Position numbers and translations under genes: made by a program. 64,000 nt of DNA, taken from positions 1-64,000 of the forward strand of contig JAPJBO010000083.1 in assembly GCA_030068145.1 (NCBI GenBank), written 5' to 3'. How positions within the stretch are numbered: the stretch's first letter is position 1; each line of letters starts with the position of its first letter. Shown here one piece after another: positions 18,025 to 29,889 of this stretch. Source of the DNA: Diplonema papillatum (lineage: Eukaryota > Euglenozoa > Diplonemea > Diplonemida > Diplonemidae). The notes below the pieces were generated by a model. The model made no database searches, was not told where the DNA came from, and was given only the letters and a program-made list of their open reading frames with translations.

Positions 18025-18357
18025 CCCAGCAGCTCAAAACCAGAAACCTACCACTTGGGTGGTCCTAAAATGCTCGGGAAATGCAAAATACGTGGTCGGA
18101 TGCTCGTTTAGGCTGAAATAATGGCTGCAGAATGCAAAAACAAGACAGAGTCACCTCTCACAAGGCAATTCCTTAAGGAAAACATCAGAAAACCCAGGGG
18201 GGGTGTCACCAGAAATCCAAAACTCGAAACCTACCACTCAGGTGCTCATAAAATGCTCCGGAACGGCGGGAAAAGTGGTCAGACGCTCGTTTAGGCTGAA
18301 ATAATGGCTGCAGAATGCGAAAACAAGGCCAAATCACCCCCACAAGCCAATTCCTAG
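17687..18357 (+). repeat. Three direct copies of an 80-bp repeat
   Basis: GGCTGAAATAATGGCTGCAG through CAAGGCAATTCCTTAAGGAA occurs at 17687-17759, 18113-18183 and, more diverged, 18294-18357. Each copy is followed by different sequence. Confidence 0.85.
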
Positions 18358-18361
18358 GCAA

Positions 18362-18615
18362 TTTCCGCCTTGCCGCTGCTATCGTGCTGCTTGCTGTGGC
18401 TGCCTTGCTGCGGCTGCTGCCTTGCTGCTGCTGCCTTGCCGCGGCTGCCTTCCGGGATGCCGCCTTGCCGCTGCTGTCGTGCTGCTGCTGCCTTGCCGCT
18501 GTTGCCTTGCCGCAGCTGCCTGGCTGCTCGTGTCTTCCCGCAGCTGTCTTGCTTCTGCTGCTGCCTTGCTGCTGCTGCCTTGCCGGGCAGCTTTGCTGCT
18601 GCTGCTGCTTTCTTG
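18362..18615. repeat. Imperfect (CTG)n-type low-complexity tract
   Basis: Degenerate GCTGCTGCCTTGC units fill this stretch and generate Cys/Leu/Ala-rich frames without biological meaning that I can support. Confidence 0.85.
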
Positions 18616-18625
18616 CCGACCTTTT

Positions 18626-18781
18626 TTACGCCTGGGAAGGGTAGGTGCGCAGCTCGGAGGCCAGATACGAAGTTAGGGGCTTTCACCCACAGCAAAGGAA
18701 CTGCTTGCCTTGGCCGCGTTTCGAAAAACACGTTTCCAGGGGACACCGCAAGGAGGTGGCAAGTCAGATTTTGTCCCCCAA
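18626..18781 (+). repeat. Dispersed repeat, longest copy 3
   Basis: This copy contains both the part seen at 16041-16140 and the part seen at 17567-17646 (GCGTTTCGAAAAACACGTTT, GACACCGCAAGGAGGTGGCA), so it is the most complete of the three. Confidence 0.85.
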
Positions 18782-21700
18782 CACCCCAAAAAGACCACCC
18801 AGGGGCCTTTGATGGCCAGCTTCTTGGACTTCACGACCTCTCAGGACCACTTTGCTGAAGGAACACCGAAAACGTGATAGGCAACTGTTGCATGTCGAAA
18901 TGGGGAGGGCACGTTCTCCCGAAGTTGCGACCGAAAGAACGTCGTTCGTAGGAGCTTCGAATTCCTGTGACGGTTTCGTTGGATGCATCGGTCAAAATAT
19001 CAACAAAATATGCACCCATAGCTCTGACAGAACCTTTTCGCTGACTCGGAACTTCACATACCTTGACTGCTTGCACACGAACTCTCGAACACCAGATTTT
19101 TCAAGCACAACTCCGACCTGAACCATCTTGTGAATTTCTTTTCTTCTTCTAGTTCCTTTTTGCGTTGTGTGTGCTGAATCCTGTTTTCTTTCGAGTCGGC
19201 CTCTTCACACAAGAGGCCGAACCTGGACAAGAAGGCCCACATCAAAGCGCTGAGAATCCATCAAATGCACGAGGGGGCCCGCAGGGCCACCGAGTGCGGG
19301 TTTGCGGGCGGGGGGGAAATTTCGATCCATCTTGGTGTGGAGCAGCTTGGCTGATGACACTGATTGTCACTACAGAGGTCAAGATGGTTCTCGGTGCAGC
19401 AAGCAGGTGATCATCACTTTGTTAGAGAACCCTGGACTGATGAATGTTGGTTTTATGACTATGTTCTGGGTGGTGTATTGGACTGGTGTGCTGAGGTTGG
19501 AAAAAGGAGAAAAGGCTGACTGTTTCTCTTGACGACAAACCATTAGAGGGCAAGGAAGGGCAGTGCTTATCGGTTATGAAGAAAAAGGAAGGGGATGAAC
19601 GCATCACTTGATTCAACACATTGACGTCGAGGTCAATACAGATTTGATGCATTGTGCTGGGTCGCGTTGGAATCTGGTGGTGCCTGGATACTTGGGTCCA
19701 ATTGGAGTTGGACTAGCTGGTGCCAAAGTCTGGTGTCAGGATTTGCAATTTGCTCTAGTTTTCGAATTGAGAAAGTATTAGCTCCTGGCTGCTGTATCAC
19801 AGTGTATGGTACCATGCTGATGACAATCAGGGCTTCTGAGATGTGAAAACGGGTGTGAAGAGACACAGAACCCGGGTTTCTGTGTCTCTTCAGAAGAGCT
19901 ATCTAAGCTTTTTGTCTGACTTCCTGTAGCTGCAGTCCAGAATACAAGGTCCTCGATGTAGTTATTCCGGACTTCTGTGCATTGTAGACTGCCGACAAAT
20001 GCAATTGCAACAGCGAATGCCTGGAAGAAATGTCGGTAATGCAAAAACATGGCCCAAACATTTTCCGTTTTGGACGGGGAAAATGTCGATGATCGGAAAG
20101 CATCCACGTTGAGGGTTAACAAAGAGAAAGCAAAATAGACCTGCAATGAGCAATGCAAGCTAGCGCTTCATGCTACTCACAGCACAGGTGATTCAGTATA
20201 TGCGAACTTGCTGACTTCTGGGATTCTAGTAAGCAGTTGGAGTATCGGGAGGAAAAGATGTCACTGATGTCCCCTTCGGTGCTCGTCCATCTGCACATGT
20301 CTCTTCTCGACCACTTCAAAAAGGTTTGTCAGTTTCATAACCTTAACAAGAACAGCCTCCAGCGAAGTGGTGTGTGCAACGGTGCAAGAAGCGGGTGAAT
20401 CCGTGGATGACAAAGACGAGGATGAGGCTGACAATTCACTGCAAAAGGACCCTAGAGCCAAGAGATGTGATGAGCCTTCACTTTAAGGTGCGCCATCTAA
20501 GCTTGTGTGTCGCACAAGCTCATATGGCTTGTGAGAGGGTGAATGTATCCTCCTCTTCTCAGCAGTCCATCACCATCTGCTTCTTGTAGAGTAGGTTCTA
20601 GCAGTATTTCGTTTAGTTCTGTAAGTAGAAAGTGTGATTTCTGTATTTTAAAGTAAGTTTCTTTATTTTCGGTTCTCAAAACTTGAGTGCTTGGGTGGCA
20701 GGTGCTGTTTGCGGGACCCCTAGCTTTGTTGTTGTCTAGTTGGTAGTTGGGAATTCTTTGCTGTTTTGATTGTGGTGTACGTAAGTTTTCTTTGCTTCGC
20801 TGTTGATTTGTGCCTCTGATATTTGTCCTTTGATTGTCACCTGTTGTGTCTGTTCACTTGCCATGTACTAGCCCACTCTCCTTTGGGTAGCTGGAGAGAG
20901 AGAAAGAACACCGATCAAAACAAGTCCGAGGATCGCCACACAATCCTTTGCTGTCGATTCACTACCACAAAGGCCTTCAAGAAGATATCTCAAATGCGGT
21001 GGGGCATGCCATGGATGACTGGTTGCACAAAATGTAGATGATTTTGGCTCACAGAGATCATCTAGGAATTGTCATTCAAATTGGCTTCAAAGGCCTGGTG
21101 TCTCTTTTTTGTCGTGTAGCCTTTAGCTTACAGAAGTACATCGGTGTTCAGACACACCCTTTGCGAGTTGACAAAACGTATTGCTCAGGCCCAGCAATTG
21201 TGCAACCCGAACATTTTTGCCCAATCCGGTTTTTGTGTGAGCCCCTTCCAGTAAACCCTGATGCTAAGTTCGGCAGGTGATAGCAAGTTCGGGGTCTGTA
21301 CCTGGGGGACCCCCACCCCTAGGCATACATCCAATACGACTCGTATTCTCGCATATTCTCGTATTGGGGGGTCGCGGCCCCGATTCTCGCAAAAATCTCG
21401 CATATTCTTGCACGTGCGAGAATATGCGAGAATGAGATAACTCACATTACAGCATGCTTGAACACATGAGAAACCGGCAGGAATCAATGTTTTAGGTCGT
21501 CTCCGTGGCTTCCGCGGCACATTTTGTCGCCACTGGGCCTCCGAACTTCTCCAGCTGCCCTGTCACAGTTCGTTTCGTCTGTTCGTGGATGCAGGCTTTC
21601 AAAGCTGTTTATGAACTCGGGAACCGAATTTGCTTGTGCTTTTAGCGTTATTTGAGGATTAGGTCTCCTTGATTCGCTGTGGCTGGGCTCGCTAGATTCC

Positions 21701-22767
21701 AAGGGCTCGCGGATGTACCTGCGGACCGTTGCCATCCAGAGAGCCTGCAACCTAATGCACGTGCAAACGGCCCCGAGGCCAATATTCAAAAAGCCGGTGC
21801 CTCCTAAGTCACTGGTAACTGAATGGTAGCCGCCAACTTCACGAAACGAGCTGTGGCAGAGGAAATCGTAGAAGAAAACACAAGAAGCCGCAGCTGGAGA
21901 AGTTGCAGGCACGGTGGTGGACGGAGCAAAGCAATACCATGGAGCAACCCCCCCTTCCGACTGAGCATTCGAGGAGTTTAGGATGAACAGGATGAGGCGC
22001 GGGTTACATAGCTTTAAACGAGCATCAAGTTCTGCATGACTCGCAGCATGAGCACGAAAAAGTCGGTCGCACAGCAACTGACTAACCCGTAGGTCAGAAT
22101 GCTGACGACTGCGCCATGCCGCTGTCTGGCACAAGATTTTTCCGACACACTGGGAAGTCTCAATATACCACAAAAAACGTACAGAAATGTCCTGGATTGG
22201 GGTCGATGGTTTTCCCAGAAAAGCGGGATAGCTCGCTAGAGAGCTAAATTTGAGAATTTCAAATTTACCAAACCTCTAGACTCGGAAGATTCTTCTTCGT
22301 TCACACTTCTCCGCTCTTGTGTAAGTGGTTTGTCCTCTGTTTGACCACCTTGCCTACCTTGATCCCCCATGACACATATCCCGTAACTGGCAGACATGCC
22401 GGACTGACCAGAGTTCTCAAGGCGGGCCACACAGGCCCACTTGCCCCACATGAGGCATGTGCCAAAGGCTCGTGCAAGACGACGGTAACAGTCCCCATGT
22501 TCGGGAGGGGAGGCTCTTAAGTTATTGCGCCCCGGACTCCCACTCCGGATTGCGGGTGTGGTTTTGCGGTCGATTGTGCGGTCGGTCTCACTCACTCAAT
22601 ACAGGAGTGGCCACTCCCGCACTTTTCACTCCCGCATTTCGTCAGGCAGGAGGGACAAACTGTTCAGAAAGAGCCCAAACCCAAACTCGCAAACCCGAAA
22701 GCCCAAAGAAGAAAGAGCAGATCGGGACGTTGGGACCGTGCAAAGTTCAGGAACGAGACAAAAAGCG
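18782..22767. other. Gene-poor region, nothing recognised
   Basis: Reading frames are short. The longest (229 codons, minus strand, 21484-22173) shows no motif I know and its composition looks random. A short palindromic cluster of CTCGCATATTCT with its inverse lies at 21335-21440. A GC-rich coding-like patch is at 19208-19320. I see no RNA gene. Confidence 0.5.
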
Positions 22768-22885
22768 GGCAGCCAATCAGACCTCCCAGGGCAGGGGAGA
22801 ACCTACGATGGTGAAGTAATGAAGCTCATCCGAGTCCGATGAACCCCTTGTCAATACCACCCAACGACTGTCACACATGTGTGAA
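22768..22885 (+). repeat. Dispersed repeat R4, copy 1
   Basis: The sequence around GGTGAAGTAATGAAGCTCAT through AACGACTGTCACACATG is shared with 28926-29040 (GGTGAAGTAACGAACCTCAT). Identity is roughly 75-80% with indels. Confidence 0.65.
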
Positions 22886-23367
22886 CGCCATTGCGGAGTC
22901 TCGCCTCTGAACGCCATCCATCTCGCGGTTCGTTAAAACGTCGTTCTGCTCGCGCCGCACGTGCTTCAGCATGATGTTGGTGCCTTTCTGCCGCACCTCT
23001 GCCTGTGCTCCATTCAGCCCGCCTGGTCCTGCAGTCGGTGCAGTGTCCTGACCAGAGCCGTGTACCCCGCGATGTTGTCAGTCGCTCACTCCTCGGTCGG
23101 GCGCAGACCTCCCATTGTTTCTTCCCCTCGAAGTAGTACAACTCCTGCACCCGAAATGGCTCCACGCGTCTCGTTGTTTCGTGAGCCGCCGTCGAAGAAC
23201 CCTGCCATCCGCGGCTCAGGCAGTCGCAATTTCTTTTTCCCAGGTTGTGTTCTTTCGGTGTCGAGTTCAGAGCGGTGTCGGTGTCAAGCAGTTAAACAGA
23301 AGTCGATCGCGAGAGATGTCGTCTCCTTGCTCCGCCCATCTCTTCACTTGAACAGGACGGGACCCCA
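22886..23367. other. Spacer, nothing recognised
   Basis: No credible reading frame, RNA gene or repeat was seen between the two dispersed repeats. Confidence 0.4.
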
Positions 23368-23541
23368 CTAGAACACAGGCAAAACTGTCACCGGGAGAAG
23401 GTCCCTTCAACCATGTCTGGGCAATCAGTTAAAACCTCAGGGGCCGCCCTAATGGTGACTGCGACTCGCTAGGCCGCACTGATGTCTCTTCTTTTACGGT
23501 GGCAATCTGCGAAGTAAAGTCCGCAGAGCACAGTGGGCATG
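23368..23541 (+). repeat. Dispersed repeat R3, copy 1
   Basis: From CTAGAACACAGGC to AGAGCACAGTGGGCATGG this matches 53652-53830 at about 85%, including ACGGTGGCAATCTGCGAAGT. The second copy lies inside the hAT-like transposon, so the repeat is older than, or was mobilised with, that family. Confidence 0.8.
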
Positions 23542-25077
23542 GAGGAAGTAGGGCTTATTGGGGCACTGGGAAACCCTCGCCACCCTGGGTGCATGTGACT
23601 GTGGATGGGTGTCTCTGTGGTGACAGAGTTTCAATTGAAATACCATATTCCAAAGCCGGGGCCAATGGGCCAAGAACTTGCCTTTATACTCCAATAAGAT
23701 TGTTTTGGGCGGGTAATCCCGTTGGGCTATACATGTTTTGGCCGCCTACTTGGTGGCATGCTGGGTAGAACTGCCCAAGAAGCGTTGTAGGGCATGTAAC
23801 TTCGTTTCTTTACCATGAGAGGATGTCGTGTGCACTGAGCTTGTGAGATGCACAGTGTGCGGTCACACTACCGGGTATTTGTTTTGCATGTTTTGTTTGC
23901 GCGAGAGTATCGTGGTTGACTGCTTTTCCTTATACCGATAGTGTTGATTGTCTCAAAAAAAAGACGAGGTTTCTTCGTGTTTCCAACTGAAAGCTATGTA
24001 CAAGTTGATGCGATATACTCTTTGGTGCATCGGTCCATTTTTTTGACCGGTGTTTGTGAGATTAACGGGTTCAATTGCATACCAGGAGTATCTCGCCTCT
24101 GCTGATGGATGATTGGAAGCATTGCTAGCACTTAGCAAAGCTTTTCTGTTTTCCAGAGTGAAAGCTTTCATGCATGTTATCTGCTGATAGCTGCAGGGAA
24201 ATGAGAACGGCGCCAAAGACACCAGCTGGAATGGTAGTCCACAAGGAAAAGTCTAAATTTACTATTTTCCGATTCTTGTTCACAATCATCCTCGTTACGT
24301 GTCGTCGAAATAAAAGGCCTCTGTGGGAAAAAGAGTCGTTTTTTTCAGGAAATAAGATCTGTGCCCCTCAAAACGGATTTTCTCCCTCGGTCGCTTTTTG
24401 TCCCTCGCCTTTGGCTCGGGACAAACGAAGCTCAAGAGAACCCCCATTTTTCGGCACACATTTCCTTCTCTTTTCAAAAACAGCTTACGGGAGAAAACTA
24501 TATACGTACATATTCCGGGAATGGCTGTTTTCGCCCCCCTCCCCCCGGGCCCGAGTAAAGTAAAGATAGACTCAGACAGACATTAATGTTGTCTGGCATT
24601 TCCATTTTCAGGAAAATGAGGAGGCTTTCGTTGTAGGCTTTCGAGTCTTTTAGAAGCCACCATTCATTGCACAGGTCAAAACTGCCATAGTGCAATGCCC
24701 GAATAGGAGGTTGTGTAAACTTTATTCCAGTATGGGTTATGCACGAAAATAAGTGCCACAATGTCAAAACGCAAACAATCACCTTTCGCCTTGGTCAAGC
24801 ACAATCTACCTACTTCAGATAACAGTGGAAACTCTTGGGCTAGACACTCGTCTTTGCTAGAGGAAACAAGTATTTTTCTGCTCATTAATTTGGCAATGCA
24901 GGAGCCCAGAGGCGGTAGAGGCTCTTCCTTTGATAGAGTAAAAGTTCGCTTGAGCTCCCGGATTTTTAGAGAGTGCAAGTTCACTGAGAGATCCGGGGTT
25001 TTATAGTCTCTGGGTGACCATTGTCGTAAGCGGTTCCTGTAAGGATTTGTATTTTTAGAGTTATAGTTGGTTTCGTA
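23542..25077. other. Gene-poor region
   Basis: No gene is recognised. Around 24320-24500 there is a weak inverted similarity (GGAAATAAGATCTGTGCC against GGAAATGTGTGCCG on the other strand) that could be a decayed small element. Confidence 0.4.
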
Positions 25078-25121
25078 GTGGGGGGTTTGAAAGTCACTCG
25101 GTTGGCTTTCAAACCCCCCAC
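25078..25121. repeat. Perfect hairpin, 16-bp stem
   Basis: GTGGGGGGTTTGAAAG and its exact inverse complement CTTTCAAACCCCCCAC are separated by 12 nt. It could be a tiny foldback element or an RNA hairpin. There is no T tract after it to support a polymerase III terminator. Confidence 0.8.
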
Positions 25122-26342
25122 CCGAACGACGTTGTACGATCCTGTGTTTGTGCCTTTACGAGCATGGACTATCTGCCAGATAGTGCCTTTGTTCTACTTA
25201 TTTGGCTTTAATGATTACATGCAGCTGCTATCATTTTGTGTATTTCGTTCTTCCATTTTGAGCTACGTTTGTTGCGAGCGCTGCTGCAAGCGGGGATAAT
25301 AAACAGCGTCTGTTCTTTTTCTTTCCCCCACGTATTCAGTTTCTTCTGGACTTCTTTACTACGCGGCCTCGTAAATCTGTTAAAAGATAAGGCCGACTCT
25401 CGCTGTTGCTGCAGAAGAACAATGATTCTTTCCGCTGCGAGCAACACTGTTGCTCTTTTTGCTTTGTGTTCCGACGATCAACTGGAGTTGACGTGCTGCT
25501 TGTCTTTCTTTTTTTTTCCCTTTCTTTTCTAGAGTGAATTTTCGGTTATATAGCATTGATTGTGGTTTAAAGGTTCACTTGAAACTTTTCTTGGGCTCCC
25601 TTATTTCCGATGATGACAAGCCAGACTCGCCCGCACTGGGGTTGTCGTTTGGGCAGACTCTTGTGGTTGCCAATATCTCTTTGCAGTCGTCGCTGTGTCC
25701 GTAACATACATGTGTTAAGCGAGTCCAACCGCTTATTCGGAATGTTGCTCGCTGCAGATCTAGCATGGGCAACGAATGATCGATCTGCCAGCATTGTACA
25801 AGCTGAAATCGAACTGAAGGAAATTTCTTTTTCTGAGTAACACAATTTGTAAGAAGCTCGATGATTGCGTGTTCGTGACTTCGTATCTGCAAGTTGGAAA
25901 CAGATGCTTCGGCAGAAGTGAACAAACCGCGAACCGGAAAAAATACTTTGCTCGATTTGTATGGCTGTTACGAGACCCTAAGAGTAGACATATCACAGAA
26001 GAAAGAGACTAGCGATGAGCAACAGAATGCTGCATGCTGACCGGAGATTGGCAACTATCATTCTGTGCTGCATGTCAAGCCCGAGAGGCTTGCAGTCACG
26101 AGCATCCGGTCGCATTATAATTAGTGGCCAATATGCACAGGGAAGACAAAAGAGGGGGTACCCGGTACCATGCCCTCCAGCGTCGCGACGATCGCGTCTT
26201 CCTGCAGCAACTGCTGCTACCTGGAAGTCCATTTCCGACTACACCCTGAGCCGTTGGAGGTGGTGTATACCGGCTTCATCGAGACACGTGGTACCCTGAC
26301 CGTACGGGACACTCTTCATTCGGGAATTCGGTATCGGATACC
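25122..26342. other. Gene-poor region
   Basis: Frames do not exceed 120 codons and none has a recognisable motif. Base composition is near 50% G+C. I see no RNA gene. Confidence 0.4.
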
Positions 26343-26794
26343 GATAAGTAATTTTATTTCACTGGGGTCCCAAATTCTTCACTCCATTTTTTTACTACCC
26401 CCATTTTTTAGCCACTACCCCCCCTTTTTTAACCACTACCCCCCCTTTTTTAACCACTACCCTAAAAACTGGTCACGAGTGAAGAAAAAGCAGTTCAGGT
26501 GGGTAAAAACAATGATGTTATCAATGGAAAAACGACAAAAAAGAAGAAGAATGATGTAAACAGCTTGCCATGTGATTATTTTTTGGTGCCCTTAGGGTGC
26601 GGCTTGATAGCATCTGTACCAATCTGAATGATAGCTCCCTCAGCAATGTTGCTGAAGTAGAAAACATTCGAAGGTGGTTTTTTACCTTCATTCCGTTAAA
26701 AACACTCGTAACTCTGTTTTCTTCACTACCCCACTTTTTCCGGGTCGTTTGGAGTGACTCATTTGGGACACCAGTGAAATAAAATTATCTTATC
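26343..26794. mobile_element. Small inverted-repeat element (MITE), 452 bp
   Basis: The ends GATAAGTAATTTTATTTCAC and GATAAGATAATTTTATTTCA (read inward on the two strands) continue into CTGG(G/T)GTCCCAAAT and TCACTCC, giving an inverted repeat of about 45 bp. ACC flanks both ends, a possible 3-bp duplication. There is no coding capacity; the interior holds TTTTTAACCACTACCCCCCC units. Confidence 0.75.
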
Positions 26795-26801
26795 ACCCAT
26801 T

Positions 26802-26900
26802 AATGGCGAAAATTTTCACTCTCGAACCCAATTTTTTGGCACTCGACCCTCCGGGTCTCGTGCCAAAAAATTGGGTTCTCGAGTGAAAATTTTCGCCATT
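26802..26900. repeat. Near-perfect palindrome, 99 nt
   Basis: AATGGCGAAAATTTTCACTC starts the left arm and its inverse complement ends the right arm at 26900. The arms are about 45 nt each and are separated by only a few bases around CCCTCCGGG. This is a compact foldback element or hairpin RNA source, lying 7 bp from the preceding MITE. Confidence 0.85.
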
Positions 26901-27485
26901 ATTAACAGGTAATAAATAGCTATTTTACCGGTGAAGCATTTTTTTTCCCTCCTACAGCCAGTGCTCCCGCTAACCTCACTTTTGGTGAGGAATTCAAAAA
27001 CCTGCTTTTGGGCTTTTTTTTTTGCGCTCCAGCCCCTGTGGCAGCCCCAGACTTCTGTCCGCCAGCCCACCATGCCCAGCAGAGAGTAGACCGTGATGCA
27101 GTGCTTTGGCTACACAATACCACCAACGGGAAAAAGGTGAGGAATTCCTCATGAGGAATTCCTCACCCTCTTTTTTCGAGCCTCTTTTTTTTTGAGGAAT
27201 TCCTCGCACTTTTTCGTTAGAGGGAGCACTGCCTACAGCTGTACAGGTGGGATAATAAAATGGCCATTTTGTACCAGCAGGGACAAAATGACTATTTTTT
27301 ACCGGAAGCTGTTTTTATTTCCCGGCTACCAGTCCCGCAGACCCAGATGCGGGGACAATAAAAACCCATATTATCCCTGCCGGGAGAATAGGGTTTCTTA
27401 TTTTCCCGGCAATTCTCACTGCTTTTTTTGACGAGAAACTGTATGATTCACAGACAAAGAATCACCAAAACACCGGTTACTGGGG
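26901..27485. other. AT-rich spacer with GAGGAATTCCTC repeats
   Basis: The palindrome GAGGAATTCCTC occurs at least three times (27138-27208), with half-sites at 26985. Around 27250-27420 there are several TTTTATT/CCCGGC patches resembling decayed inverted-repeat ends. No gene is recognised. Confidence 0.5.
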
Positions 27486-28007
27486 GTGAAAAAAGCAAAA
27501 GAAAGGTGGAAAGATGCCGGAAAACGCAAGCGGAGCCCATCCAGCTCAAGCGAAAGCAGCGCAGAGTCGTCAGATGAGCCAGAATCGGACGAGCTTCCGC
27601 AAAAGTCGCGCGACCGGTACACGCAAGTGTGGGACAAGTTCGTGGACTTCATCAGAACCAAGGGAAAGTACCCAAAGACAACGATGCGCCGCCAGCCTAC
27701 TGAACCAGAGTACTCACTGTTTTTCCGCCACCTGCGCAGACGAGAACTTCACCTGGTCCTACTACTCCATGCTTGGAAGCTGCCACTGCCAGCACTTCGG
27801 AACAATGCTGAAAGAAAGATACCCCCGTTTGATGATGAAGCTGAAGGTGAGAAGCAAAGGCACGAGAAGCATGCACCATCGCTGAAATGGCACATGCTTC
27901 ATTTCGCAATCCTTTTGGCTCGGTTCGTGGTTGCAAGGCGAAGCTGAACGAAGCGTGGCGACGAAGAGAACGAGAACTGGTGGAACTTCACTGAAATGCG
28001 TGCATGG
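27486..28007 (+). pseudogene. Degenerate tyrosine-recombinase-like sequence, copy 1
   Basis: A Ser/Lys-rich leader (RKRSPSSSSESSAESSDEPE) precedes residues DRYTQVWDKFVDFIRTKGKY and YSLFFRHL. This layout resembles the amino-terminal core-binding domain of tyrosine recombinases such as those of Crypton elements. Relative to the copy at 42474-42883 it has lost 2 bp near 27740, which shifts the frame, and then 12 bp. The alternate frame continues WSYYSMLGSCHCQHFGTMLK. No catalytic Arg-His-Arg-Tyr domain follows. There is no ATG at the head of the frame. The family call is tentative. Confidence 0.5.
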
Positions 28008-28228
28008 GAGCCAGGAAAAAACAGCTCCCAAAACTTGGACCCAAAACTTGAATCCTGCACCCCTTCGAAACCCTTCAGCAGGATGCAGTGAGTGGTCGGG
28101 CGCTTCCACATCCATCCAGGCCATGAGCACCAACAGTTTTGTCAGGGATTGCATTAGTATTATCGTCCCTCGGGACTACTGACACCCTGAGCAACGCACT
28201 GTGCCAACAAGTTTCCAGTGATTCTTAT

Positions 28229-29410
28229 CATAGTTGGCAAGCAAAGACGACTTTGCTTAAATTTGCTGAGGAGATTTGCTTCAGATCACGAGCAAATAAA
28301 AGCAAATTTAAGCAAAGAAAAGCAAAGTAGGCATCATGTACTAGGGATTTTGACAACTGAGGAAGTATGCAACGAAGGCAGGAAAACGCGAACCTGCGGA
28401 AACGGAGCCGGGACTGCGTTGTGCGATAGCCGACAGCAGGGCGACACGAATGGTGCCGTTGAAGAAAAGTCTCGCAAGGCTCAACCATTCGGAGCGTGTT
28501 CCCGGAACAGAAGGAGAAGGACGATCGAAACCCCCAACATGACACCAGAAAAGCTGAAGAACGACTCGATGTGATCAAGGTTCTGACTCTCGCAGACCTT
28601 GCGTCTATGAGGGCAGGGGGCGTTAGACATGAACCATCTCGTTCCTCTACTGTACGGTGGGTCATGTTCAAAGAACGCAGTAGTTGCACACCGAACCAGC
28701 AGACGTTCGAAGTCGATGTACCTACCAAGAGCAGACGGCAAGTAAGGCCGGTGACAAGGTGCGAGCCGTGCCGCAGCGGCAGGGCTTCGCAAAGCTGCGA
28801 CACTGAGCGGCAGGTTTCATCCTACCCATAGGCCCGGTGGAAGCAAGGAGTCAGGCAAGAGAGAAGAACCGCAGAATGAGCGCAGACGCTGGGCAGTGCT
28901 GGTAAAGAAAGAGTTCAACACCGACAGCCAAACAGAACTTCAGGCAGGGAACAGCCTACGGCGGTGAAGTAACGAACCTCATCCGAGTGTCGGGTGAAAC
29001 CCCTTGCTACAACGACTGTAACACACATGCACAATGCCGGACGCTAGCGTCTGTCAAGAGTATGCGTGACACAGCCGTGTCTTGAAGGTGAGATGGGACC
29101 ACAAAGAGACCAAAAGAAATCAGAATACCGACCTTCTAATCCACGAATAGCGTTGGAAAGAGCAGAGCGAACAACCAGAGACTGCGGCAAACCGGGACAA
29201 TGTCCCATTCGCTATGAAGAACAGTGCCCGCATGCAACGCTGGATTCACCATTCCTGCCGAACTTTGCTTAAATTTGCTTCAATTTTGCTTGCGCAAATC
29301 TGAGCAAATTTAAGCAAAATTAAGCGAATCTGAAGCAAATCTGAAGCAAATCGACTTTGCTTTTTTCGGGGGTCACCAATTTGCTTAAATTTGCTTGCTT
29401 GCCAACTATG
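28229..29410. mobile_element. Inverted-repeat element of 1.2 kb with GCAAATTTAAGCAAA subrepeats
   Basis: CATAGTTGGCAAGCAAA at the left end is inverted at the right end (TTGCTTGCCAACTATG). Both ends contain multiple copies of GCTTAAATTTGCT in both orientations (28255-28327 and 29266-29395). A clear target duplication is not visible. The interior carries the second copy of repeat R4 and no recognisable gene. Confidence 0.7.
28926..29040 (+). repeat. Dispersed repeat R4, copy 2
   Basis: This is homologous to 22768-22885. It lies inside the 1.2-kb inverted-repeat element, whereas copy 1 has no such ends around it. Confidence 0.65.
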
Positions 29411-29574
29411 AATTTTATATGGTTCTGGGGCTCGGGGCCACCCCGAGCGCGAAAAAAGCAAATTGAATTAATTTTGGGCTGGGGGTTGGGGTACGGTCGC
29501 TACCAACCTGGATCAGCGGCAAGGGGTGAGCCAAGGCAGGGGAGGGATAAAGGGGGAGCCGAGGCAGGAGGGCC

Positions 29575-29817
29575 AAGGGCGAAGCCAAGGCGAAGCCAAG
29601 GCGAAGCCAAGGCGAAGCCAAGGCGAAGCCAAGGCGAAGCCAAGGCGAAGCCAAGGCGAAGCCAAGGCGAACAAGGCGAAGCCAAGGCGAAGCCAAGGCG
29701 AAGCCAAGGCGAAGCCAAGGCGAAGCCAAGGCGAAGCCAAGGCGAAGCCAAGGCGAAGCCAAGGCGAAGCCAAGGCGAAGCCAAGGCGAAGCCAAGGCGA
29801 AGCCAAGGCGAAGCCAT
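29575..29817 (+). repeat. 11-bp minisatellite (AAGGCGAAGCC), about 22 units
   Basis: The array is nearly homogeneous with one short unit at 29669-29679. It is open in several frames and encodes Lys/Pro/Arg or Leu/Ala/Arg repeats that I do not consider genes. Confidence 0.95.
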
Positions 29818-29889
29818 GGGGGCAGGATGAGTAAAAAGGAGAGGAGGGAGGAGGGCCAGGGGCGGGAGGACCAAAGGGTGGTGGGTGGC

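Noticed and set aside
19208..19330. GC-rich patch that translates as RPNLDKKAHIKALRIHQMHE on the plus strand, preceded by a CACACAAG that could be a splice acceptor
   Set aside because: Too short and without a recognised family or partner exon; coding character cannot be supported.
21205..21320. Possible 5S rRNA gene (GATGCTAAGTTCGG, GGTCTGTACCTGGGGGACC)
   Set aside because: The spacing and the conserved internal control region of 5S RNA do not match, and stems I and III cannot be formed convincingly.
21484..22173. 229-codon minus-strand frame
   Set aside because: No motif, no codon or composition signal and no neighbouring gene structure; compatible with chance in a gene-poor stretch.
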